Assembly (NCBI GenBank): GCA_027486555.1
Contig: JAIXOX010000057.1
Span: 1-45,514, forward strand
Reading direction: 5' to 3'
Source of the DNA: Comamonadaceae bacterium
GTDB lineage: Bacteria > Pseudomonadota > Gammaproteobacteria > Burkholderiales > Burkholderiaceae_C
Length of the DNA stretch: 45,514 nt
Under the pieces are notes generated by a model. That model was not told the origin of the DNA, did not search any database, and worked only from the letters and a program-made list of their open reading frames with translations. Made by a program: the position numbers and the translations under genes. Of the stretch, positions 17,422 to 25,000 are shown in pieces. Every line of letters starts with the position of its first letter. Position 1 is the stretch's first letter.

Positions 17422-18008
17422 CAATGCGCCTCCATAACGGAGAGCGTTGCACGGTCTCCTAGTTTTTTTAAGTAGTTTCGCGTTTTGGGATGCAACATGG
17501 GAGGCGTCAGACCGAGACGCCTTGTCGAGTCAAGATATTTGGCTTCAGCCAAGATTCGAACGACGACTTGAAAAAGTTTGTCACGCGTTGAAGGAGCCCA
17601 GCTTGCCACTGCGGAGTCACGGTGTTCACATTCGGCAATGAATGCGTCCCATTGATGGTGACTCAGTGTTTTCTCGAGTTTTTGCAGGTCCACCATGTAG
17701 ACATCTCGCAGGAAATCGCTCAGAAGCTGGCTGTGACGGATTGAGGCGGCAAGCAATATTTGGCTCGCAACCTCGGTGTCGCCTTCAACGATCGATTGCC
17801 ATCCATCTTGATCAAGCGTTTCCAATCGATTGCGCATCAACCTTGCCTGTCTGCGTGCGGTGGCTGGCTTTTTTTGCAGGATGTTTTCGACCTCTATGGC
17901 GTGATCCCATTGATCCGCAGTTGGGCTGGCCAAAAGTAGCTTTGCAATCCGGCGACTTTCAGGAAGCATCAATGAGCCAGCGGAAATCTCCGCGTTATAA
18001 ATCCCCAT
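17421..18008 (-). CDS. brxA: BREX protein BrxA (DUF1819)
   Basis: This 195-aa helical protein begins with MGIYNAEISAGSLMLPESR, the characteristic start of DUF1819/BrxA. Published BrxA structures show a DNA-binding helical fold related to NusB-type proteins. The ATG at 18008 is preceded by AAGGGGGG and lies inside the end of the upstream WYL gene (14-nt overlap), so the two are translationally linked; an alternative start at 18041 would add 11 residues and lacks a comparable site. Its TGA overlaps the brxB ATG. First structural gene of the operon. Confidence 0.92.
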   Translation of the reverse strand: MGIYNAEISAGSLMLPESRRIAKLLLASPTADQWDHAIEVENILQKKPATARRQARLMRNRLETLDQDGWQSIVEGDTEVASQILLAASIRHSQLLSDFLRDVYMVDLQKLEKTLSHHQWDAFIAECEHRDSAVASWAPSTRDKLFQVVVRILAEAKYLDSTRRLGLTPPMLHPKTRNYLKKLGDRATLSVMEAH

Positions 18009-18951
18009 TGCCACCCCCCTTGATCTCGTACCCGGGGGCAAGTGCTGCGCTCTCTACGCCATAAAGTGTTTGTGGATTACTGAGCCACAGGTGGTGCTGC
18101 TTAGGGTCAAGCTGATGTGCCGGGGAACAATCCACGGACCAGCGACGAAGAGCGTATCCGACCAACGGTGCCCGCATATCGAGCGCAAGCACACCGTTTT
18201 TCATCATGAAGTCCGCCTCGATCGCTTGGGGATGGGCGATGCCGGGATGAGGAATCAATTCAATGTGGACGATGCGTGCCCATTGAACATCTGATTCAAT
18301 TTGTTCTTCTACGGGAATGGGTTGGTCGATGGCCTTTGCCTTGACGATTCTCGTTAACGCAAAGTCGGCAAAGCGACCACGCTCGCGGTCATAGGCACGC
18401 AAATGCCAACGTAGACCAGTATCAGCCAGCGCCAGCGGACAAAGGGTCTTCGTCGAGGCTCCAGAGGTCAGTGACAGGTAGTTAACCTTGACTTGACGTC
18501 GCCCGGCAATGGCGCGGGTTAGCGTGGCCAAGGTGTCAATGTCAGGCTTGACCAGGTCGCTGGCGCTTTCGCACGGTACTGTGCGCTTAAGCTTTTGATC
18601 CATGTTGTCGCCAAAGCCAGCCCGGAACCAAGTCAGCACGCGTTCAGCGGAATGCTCGAACAAGGGCGCGAAGCGGTCTGTTGTTGCGTACTTGCGCTGA
18701 CCTGCGTCGTAGAAAAGGTTTTGTGGGGCCAGGCGGCGGTAAGTGCTCAAGTCGCGTGCAGATGCGGCAGGTTTGACCCCAAAGCGTCGCTCGATGTCTG
18801 CGCGCGTCAGGTCACCGCAGAAGAAAGCCTTAACTTCGATGTAGAAAAGGCGCTCTCTTTGCGTTTGCGTCAGCTCGTCGAGTGCAGCAGCGACTGTTCT
18901 GTTGACCACGTATTTGTCCCTATCCTGTTGGTGCTGGGTCAACTCTAGCAT
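17995..18951 (-). CDS. brxR: WYL-domain transcriptional regulator of the BREX operon (BrxR-like)
   Basis: This 318-aa protein has an N-terminal winged-helix part (YIEVKAFFCGDLTRADIERRFGV, about residues 37-59, is the likely HTH) and a central WYL domain around 145-215 with VNYLSL and LRWHLRAYDRERGRFADFALTRI, followed by a WCX-like C-terminus. This arrangement matches BrxR/CapW-type repressors that sit first in BREX and CBASS operons and control them. The gene overlaps brxA by 14 nt. Two starts are possible: ATG at 18951 or GTG at 18966; neither has a strong ribosome binding site. Direct repeats of TTGATGC lie just upstream, at 18977 and 18995, and could be its operator. Confidence 0.85.
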   Translation of the reverse strand: MLELTQHQQDRDKYVVNRTVAAALDELTQTQRERLFYIEVKAFFCGDLTRADIERRFGVKPAASARDLSTYRRLAPQNLFYDAGQRKYATTDRFAPLFEHSAERVLTWFRAGFGDNMDQKLKRTVPCESASDLVKPDIDTLATLTRAIAGRRQVKVNYLSLTSGASTKTLCPLALADTGLRWHLRAYDRERGRFADFALTRIVKAKAIDQPIPVEEQIESDVQWARIVHIELIPHPGIAHPQAIEADFMMKNGVLALDMRAPLVGYALRRWSVDCSPAHQLDPKQHHLWLSNPQTLYGVESAALAPGYEIKGGGNGDL

Positions 18952-18976
18952 ATTCAGCGACTGCACTTAATCATTT

Positions 18977-19007
18977 TGATGCAGGTGAAGCTAGTTGATG
19001 CTAAAAT
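18977..19007. promoter_or_regulatory. Candidate promoter/operator between brxR and the small + strand gene
   Basis: TTGATGC occurs twice in direct orientation at 18977-18983 and 18995-19001 (18-bp period) in the divergent space. The second copy runs into TAAAAT (19002-19007), which could be a -10 element for the + strand gene with TTGATG at 18977 as a -35 at 19-bp spacing. This is a weak pattern match. Confidence 0.3.
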
Positions 19008-19073
19008 TTTTTACAACGGACGGATTGGCTTGCCGGTCGCTTAGCCCGTAATCATCACTTTAAGGAGGTGACC

Positions 19074-19382
19074 ATGTCTTTTTGGCAAATATTGGGTCGA
19101 TTCGCCGTGTCCGACAAGGGCGAGACCCTGCAGAAGATCTCGGATACCACCAGCGTTGCATCCGACGGCAAGACGTACACAAGGATGGGGTCGACCACCG
19201 TTGGGTCGGATGGGTCCATCTTCACCCAGATGGGTAGCTTCAGCACCGACGGCAGCACCCGAATGGGAAGTACTGCAACCGGAATTGGAGCCGTTTTCAA
19301 CGAGCGTGATGAGTGGTCGAATTCAGGATCGGGGGCTTCAAATGCTCAAAAAAGGTTTGGTCACGATGATGATTCGTGGTGA
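19074..19382 (+). CDS. Small Gly/Ser/Thr repeat protein of unknown function
   Basis: This 102-aa protein has a near-perfect ribosome binding site, AAGGAGG at 19062-19068, five bases before the ATG at 19074; a GTG at 19068 would overlap that site. The middle is a short repeat: YTRMGSTTVGSDGS, IFTQMGSFSTDGS, TRMGSTATG, that is T-x-M-G-S-x-x-x-x-D-G-S repeated about every 13 residues. The C-terminus is polar (FGHDDDSW). Similar short repeat proteins exist in many proteobacteria without known function. It is divergent from the BREX regulator and 24 bp upstream of the DUF3293 gene. Confidence 0.6.
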   Translation: MSFWQILGRFAVSDKGETLQKISDTTSVASDGKTYTRMGSTTVGSDGSIFTQMGSFSTDGSTRMGSTATGIGAVFNERDEWSNSGSGASNAQKRFGHDDDSW

Positions 19383-19406
19383 CTATTTGATGTGGGGTGA
19401 ATTGTC

Positions 19407-19835
19407 TTGTTCAGTGAATCATTAATTTCGCCGGAAACAATCCAGGCATACCGGGAGACGGAATTTCGCGTTGATTCCGATACGCCACTGACCCTGCGCA
19501 TTGCGGAGCCAAACGACGGCCTATTTGGTTTGTTCAAAGCCAACCGCAGCGATACTTGCGCCTTTGTCACGGCGTGCAATCCACTGGGTCAGCTGTTGGG
19601 CGAATCTGAAAATGCCCAGTTGCATGACCAGTTGGCACACGAGCTGCGTTTCAGGAGCCTGAGTTTCATACATGGGGAGGGCAAACATCCGGTAGGTGAC
19701 TGGCCAGGTGAGCCGAGCTTTTTGATATTTGGGCTGTCCTTGGAGGCCGCCAGATCTCTTGGCAAGAGGTTTGAACAAAACGCGATTGTTTGGTGCGGAC
19801 CAGATGCGATCCCACAATTGGTATTGCTGAGGTAG
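19407..19835 (+). CDS. DUF3293 family protein
   Basis: This 142-aa protein matches DUF3293 in its ordered features: AYRETEFRV near the start, FVTACNPLGQ at about 52-61, ENAQLHDQLAHEL, the G-x-W-x-GEPSFLIFGL block near 98-110, and GKRFEQNAIVWCG near the end. The function of the family is unknown. The start is a TTG at 19407 with GGGGTGA seven bases upstream; no ATG or GTG in frame lies nearby, so the call of the exact start is uncertain. It may be co-transcribed with the small repeat protein. It converges on the second WYL gene with a 13-bp gap. Confidence 0.75.
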   Translation: MFSESLISPETIQAYRETEFRVDSDTPLTLRIAEPNDGLFGLFKANRSDTCAFVTACNPLGQLLGESENAQLHDQLAHELRFRSLSFIHGEGKHPVGDWPGEPSFLIFGLSLEAARSLGKRFEQNAIVWCGPDAIPQLVLLR

Positions 19836-19848
19836 CCGGATAGGTTGA

Positions 19849-20859
19849 TCAAAATTCCGGACTTGATTCGGTTGAATAGAGGCGCTGAAGTTCAAGATAC
19901 TCCGCCTTCAATTGCTCTTTAAGGCTCAGTGGAGCTTCAACGACAGCATCGGTGCCCATTGAGCGCAGCCACATCCTGAGCTGAACGGTGTCTGGGACGG
20001 TCGCATTGACCTGTGTCCATTCGCTATCAAGGGTCACCATGGTTTGATCATGCGCAACGGGTGTTTCAGCCAAATATTTGCCCAAAATTCCGCGTACCCG
20101 CATCACCAATTCAAGGGGCTGGCTGCCCAGGCGGATGCCGAATTCACGAGAAATGAACTCATCAATGTCGAATTGCTTTGGCCGTATGGCGTCTTGATCC
20201 AGCAGCCGGGCCGCATCGATTCGATGCACTGCGAGAAAGCGAGCGTCTTGGTAATCTTTCACGGTACACACAAGGTAGACCACTTGCTCCATGACCACCA
20301 GCCCGAGTGGGTGCAAGGGATAAGTTTTCGCTTCTTTTCCGTTGGAAAGCGCTCGGTAGGTGACCTCCAGTTGACGTTCAAGCAGCAGGCCGTTGTAGAT
20401 GGTGGCCTGAATCTCAGGGTCAATTTGGGTGGGGATCCGGTTAAACGAGTGTGGGATGACGCGCAATTTGTCCTGCCACTTTGTCACAGTTGAAGCCTGA
20501 GACGCTGCAACACCTTGAGCTGCCTCGAACCACGGTGCCATGTGTCCCAGTGTGGAGCGCGGGAGCAGGTTTTGCATGTATTGCTCTACCAGGTTGAAAG
20601 TCAGCGCGGCATGTGCATCCATGCTGGGGATTTCCAACTGGCCTGCGCCTTGCCTCCAGCACCAGCCTTGTGGCTTGGACTCATCAAAGTCCAAAGGAAA
20701 GGTGGTTGCTAGGGTATTCAGGTCTCTTTGCACCGTTCTGAGCGAGACGCTGATCCCGAGGTCATCTAGTCGGCCATGGATGGTTTGTGCATCGACTCGC
20801 TGGGGATGTCTTGGGATCGCCCGGAGCATCGCCCATTGCCGCATCAAGGTATCGTTCAT
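19849..20859 (-). CDS. YafY-type HTH/WYL transcriptional regulator
   Basis: This 336-aa protein has an N-terminal HTH (residues about 20-50, including SLRTVQRDLNTL, the recognition helix pattern of DeoR/YafY regulators), then a WYL domain (about 155-235, with LHPLGLVVMEQVVYLVCTV and DARFLAVHRI) and a WCX-like C-terminal region. WYL regulators are common controllers of defence genes and respond to nucleic acid or nucleotide ligands. The ATG at 20859 is preceded by AGGA at 6 nt; a GTG lies one codon upstream. It is divergently oriented to the ankyrin/HEPN/YhaO/YhaN operon, and two matched inverted repeats lie between them, so it probably controls itself and that operon (inference). Confidence 0.88.
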   Translation of the reverse strand: MNDTLMRQWAMLRAIPRHPQRVDAQTIHGRLDDLGISVSLRTVQRDLNTLATTFPLDFDESKPQGWCWRQGAGQLEIPSMDAHAALTFNLVEQYMQNLLPRSTLGHMAPWFEAAQGVAASQASTVTKWQDKLRVIPHSFNRIPTQIDPEIQATIYNGLLLERQLEVTYRALSNGKEAKTYPLHPLGLVVMEQVVYLVCTVKDYQDARFLAVHRIDAARLLDQDAIRPKQFDIDEFISREFGIRLGSQPLELVMRVRGILGKYLAETPVAHDQTMVTLDSEWTQVNATVPDTVQLRMWLRSMGTDAVVEAPLSLKEQLKAEYLELQRLYSTESSPEF

Positions 20860-20882
20860 CACTGTTCCTACGTTGCTGTATC

Positions 20883-20903
20883 AAGCGACAGACTGTGTCG
20901 CTT
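20883..20903. promoter_or_regulatory. Operator copy 1 (inverted repeat) for the divergent WYL regulator
   Basis: Half-sites AAGCGACA (20883-20890) and TGTCGCTT (20896-20903) form a perfect 8-bp inverted repeat around a 5-bp spacer. It lies 24 bp upstream of the WYL start codon, where a bound protein would block its transcription. Confidence 0.75.
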
Positions 20904-20951
20904 ATCAATTTCCGGCTTCCGAGTTGACGAGTTTAATGGCAGTTAGTCATT

Positions 20952-20972
20952 AAACGACATGATCTGTCGCTT
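20952..20972. promoter_or_regulatory. Operator copy 2 (inverted repeat) for the divergent WYL regulator
   Basis: Half-sites AAACGACA (20952-20959) and TGTCGCTT (20965-20972) repeat the first operator with the same 5-bp spacer and one mismatch. The two centres are 69 bp apart. This copy lies about 170 bp before the first gene of the rightward operon and overlaps a possible -35 (TTGCCG, 20971-20976). Confidence 0.75.
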
Positions 20973-21141
20973 GCCGTGATATGCTGCAAATTATGCTTAC
21001 AGCAATGATCAACTTTTACAATTTTTGCGCCTCATGTGGGTGCGAAATGTGCTTTGTTGACCATGCGCTTGGTAAGCGGAGTAACAAGAAAGCAGATCAG
21101 AGACGTCTGACTTTTCAACATTACCTCACTTTCGACTGATC

Positions 21142-21870
21142 ATGGCCTCCACTGTGCAAAACCCCAAAGATGTGGTCTGTGAGTTGCCATCACAGGTCAT
21201 TTGTCTCGGTGAAGCACTGCCGCCGGTCATTAAAACCGTCAGACTAGAGATGGCCCGCAAGGTCCGATCATCTGGTTTGGAGTTTGAGGCGATTGCCGAC
21301 CTTTCAAGTCATATGGGCGTGATCACCAGTGCACTAACCCATTTTTCGCCCCGAATTGTGGGGTTGATGAAGGATGTAATCCGCAACGAAGCTGCGGGGC
21401 TGGCAGAGGCCAATCGCGCTGCTGGAAGACTCGAGCAAGTGCTGTCTGAGTTTGTGGAAGGCTACCAAGCGGCCAAGGCGGCTCATGCGGTGGACACAGA
21501 TTCAAGGGAGGCTCGCTTTTTGCTTCTTGGTGTGTATCGCCATCATGTCAGGGTGATCTGTGACTGGTTGGACGATCTCGTTCACGCCATAAACAACCCC
21601 ATAGCTGCGCTAGACAAGCAAGCGATCCCAGTGACATCCAACGTCATGTTGACGATTGCCTTGAACATGACCAGTCCACCAGAGATGGCCAAGTTGGATG
21701 CGCTGGCAAAGAGGCTGAGGCAGAAGTCTGAGCCATCTATAGAAGCAGCCCCCACACAGCCCCCACGTGATGCCCCAATAAACAACAGTCCTGGAATTCT
21801 CGGGACCATTGGCGCATTGGCGTTTGGCGTTGGACTCACCAATGCGGTCTTTGGGAGGCACAACCGGTGA
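21142..21870 (+). CDS. Unknown protein with C-terminal hydrophobic segment, first gene of the ankyrin operon
   Basis: This 242-aa protein is not recognised. Residues 1-190 look mostly helical, with a segment of alternating charged and hydrophobic residues (about 25-150) and the pattern LLLGVYRHHVRVICDWLDDLV near 128-148. A Pro-rich linker (about 198-212, PTQPPRDAP) leads to a C-terminal Gly-rich hydrophobic stretch, GILGTIGALAFGVGLTNAVF (218-237), with a basic end. That could be a membrane anchor or insertion segment. No clear ribosome binding site precedes the ATG. The stop overlaps the next ORF as GTGA. Being first under the twin operators suggests a role as sensor or effector of the operon, but nothing in the sequence proves this. 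Confidence 0.7.
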   Translation: MASTVQNPKDVVCELPSQVICLGEALPPVIKTVRLEMARKVRSSGLEFEAIADLSSHMGVITSALTHFSPRIVGLMKDVIRNEAAGLAEANRAAGRLEQVLSEFVEGYQAAKAAHAVDTDSREARFLLLGVYRHHVRVICDWLDDLVHAINNPIAALDKQAIPVTSNVMLTIALNMTSPPEMAKLDALAKRLRQKSEPSIEAAPTQPPRDAPINNSPGILGTIGALAFGVGLTNAVFGRHNR

Positions 21871-22052
21871 GCAGCAAAAAAATGCACTCGATTTTTGCCT
21901 GCACCTCGTCGGAAAATGACCGCTTTGAGTGCGATAGAAGCTGGCCGCTCAACTCGCGGCTCAAATGTGAGGCGACAGACGTCATACACCTGTCAATTGA
22001 TGAGGCTACAAGAGTGTTGAAGCTGGCTAATCAGCACCAGTCAATAAAATAA
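21867..22052 (+). CDS. Small ORF (61 aa) of unknown function
   Basis: A GTG start overlaps the stop of the preceding gene (GTGA at 21867-21870), and the stop is 15 bp before the ankyrin gene, so it fits the operon exactly. The sequence is polar with three cysteines (IFACTSSENDRFECDRSW...LKCEATD) and a helical C-terminus. No family is recognised. It could also be a chance open frame in an intergenic space. Confidence 0.4.
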   Translation: MSSKKMHSIFACTSSENDRFECDRSWPLNSRLKCEATDVIHLSIDEATRVLKLANQHQSIK

Positions 22053-22067
22053 CATAAGGAATTGATC

Positions 22068-25000
22068 ATGCTTTTCGGACTTTTTGGGGGTGAAAAGAAG
22101 CGAGTGGCCGAAACGATTGCGGCAGCTCGAACGGGAGATATTGAAAAAGTAAAGCAACTCTTATCCAAGGGTGTAGACATCAATGCGCCCGAGCCCGAGT
22201 CCGGCGACACGCCCTTACTTGCCGCCATCGACAAAGGCCAATGGGCGACAGCCGAATACTTGTTGAAGCAGCGACCCGACCTGAACCTGGAAGACAAGAA
22301 CGGCAACTCACCGCTATACCTAGCGGTGTCACGCGGCGACTCGGCGTTGGCGATGGTCAACCTGCTGCTGGAGGCAGGTGCTCCCGTGGAGCTTGGCCCG
22401 AAGCATGGTGACAACGTGGGTGCGACACCGCTCCACATTGCTTGTGCGACGGGCGCCAACGGGTGTCTGGAAAGCCTGCTACGTCATCGTGCGTCGGCCA
22501 CAAAGCAACTTCCAAGCGGCGCGACCCCCTTGCATACGGCAGCCATTGGCGGCGATCAGCGGACGATTGAACTGCTGTGTAAGGCAGGTGGCAGCGTGAC
22601 CGCGCTCAACGAAGACAAGCGCACGCCTCTTCACAACTGTGGCATCACTGGCAACGCCAAGGCGGCTGTTGCATTGATTCAGCAGGGTGCGCCTGTCGAG
22701 GGGGCGGACGCCGAGGGATGCACGCCGCTCATGCGCGCAGTCATGAAGAACCATGCCGAAGTCGCAAAGGTTCTCCTTGACCATGGCGCCAATCCGGATG
22801 TCGTCGTCCGCACGGACAGCACGTCGTTGTACCCGCTCTTCGTCGCTGCCATGAATGGCTACGACGACGTTGTCCGAGTCCTGCTGGACAAGGGCGCCAA
22901 CGTCACCGCCAAAGTCGACGGTGTTCCGTCGCCGTTGGACGCCGCTAAGCACAACGGCCATGAGGCTGCAGCGAAACTGATCGCAGCAGCAGTGAAGAAA
23001 AAGAAGGCTGCGGAAAAGGAGGCCTCAACTGCTGCGAAGGACTCGGAAGGCCTTTGGCAACGAGTGGTCCAAGCAGTCGCACAAAAGGACCAAGATGGTT
23101 TGCGAACCTTGATCAACGGAAAGGCGTTTGCTTCGTTGTCTGTTGACTCTAGGTTGCTGGCCGTATGTGCACTTGGCGACGCAAAAATTGCTCGCGATAT
23201 GCTCCAAGCTGGCGCAGATCCGAACAAGCCATGCAAGGAGGGATTTGACGGTGTGACCCCGCTCGTCATGACGGTCGGAGTCTCTCGAAGTGTGGAAGTC
23301 GCGTCACTGCTGATTGATGCGGGCGCAAATGTCAACGAAGAATGGAGTCAAGACACCACTCCGATCTTCGAGACAACTGCCGACCAGTTCTACGACCTCG
23401 CCAAACTCTTGCTAGACCGAGGCGCAAAGGTCAATGTGCGCATGAGCAATGGACTGACGCCTCTCATGTACGCGGCACGCAATGGCGCTTCACGATGTGT
23501 AGATCTCTTCTTGGACGCTGGTGCGGACATCAATGCGGTGGAGGAGGAGCACGGTGTGGGAGCTTTTGGGCTGGCACTCAATCGGCTTGATCTACCACTG
23601 GCCGAGCATCTACTTACGCGAGGGGCCGCACCCAACTTTGGTTCGATTGAAACCTTGCCCCTTGCGATTGCTGAACATGGCACTCTGGCCTTCATACAAG
23701 CGCTGGCGGAACGGGGCTGCAAGTTGGTCCGCGAGGACCAACGTGGTCGCATGGCATTCGTGTCTGCACGGAACCCGGATCCCGAAGTGTTCGATTACCT
23801 GCTCAACCAAGGAGCTGATCCAAGCGAAGGTAACGACTTCGCCTATACGCCGCTCATACTCGCGGCTCTCAACAATCACCATCATCTGATCCGCCGCTAT
23901 CTGGCCCGGGGAGATGATGCGACTGTGCGCGATGTCGATGGTGAGACTGCCTTGTCACTGGCTATTGAAAAGCGCCATGAGGAATCAGTCGCAGTCTTGC
24001 GCGAATTCCATGCCGAAGAAGGCGACTACTCGGCACTTGACCCCGAAGCAGCCATGCTGAAGGCCGCAGAGGAAGGAGCGATCGGATCGATCCTCAATCT
24101 GAGAGATGCTGGCGTTCCTATCAACTGTTGCGATGGCGAAGGCAACTCAGCTCTCATGATCGCTGTGCGGGCTGGTCATCAAGGCGTCGTTCGCAGCTTG
24201 TATCACCTCGGTGCCGACGTCAATCATCTGAACCTTGCCGGGGAAACTGCTCTGGCACTCGCGAAGGCATCGGACTCCTCCGACATTGTCAACACCTTGC
24301 AGGAGTTTGGTGCGCTGGATGCGACGACGGGCGAACTAGGTAAGCTCTCTGCCATGTTTGGTGGCATTCCAATCTATAACGCTGCGGACACCATGTTCGG
24401 CAGGATGTCGCATCCCTATAAGGACAAGCCTCCCTACGACAACGAGACGGCAGATGACGAAGATGATCAAGACATCGATGAATCTGGTGTAGGCGCATCC
24501 ATTGATTTGAAGCTTGACCTATTGGGCCAGGTCCTTGAGCGCGATCAGCTCAAAGATCAGTTGCCAGAGGCGGTGCTGGAGCAATTGACACATAAGCTAG
24601 ATCACTGGCGCAGCCTGCATGAAGAGTCTGAGTTGGACGATGACGATCTTGCGGAGCTGAATCGGTTGCTGGGCCTATTCGGTCTCGGCGAAAAGGAAGA
24701 GGCGGAGGAGGTCGAACGAACGCCTATGTTTGAGGCGGTACATGCCCAAGATCTTGCAGCTCTCAGAAAGATCATCAAGGGTGGCGGCGACGTTAACGAA
24801 GTCGATGATGAGGGAAATACGCCCCTGCTTATTGCCGTTTTGACACGCCAGGCAAAGCTTGTCGATGAGCTCTTGAAACTTGGTGCTGACCCCAATAAGT
24901 CCAGACCAGACGGCAAGGGGCCTTTGTTTGGAGCTGTTCGAGTTGCTGAAGAGAAAATCACCCAGACTTTGCTCAAGGGCGGGGCTGAGGTCGACGCTCC

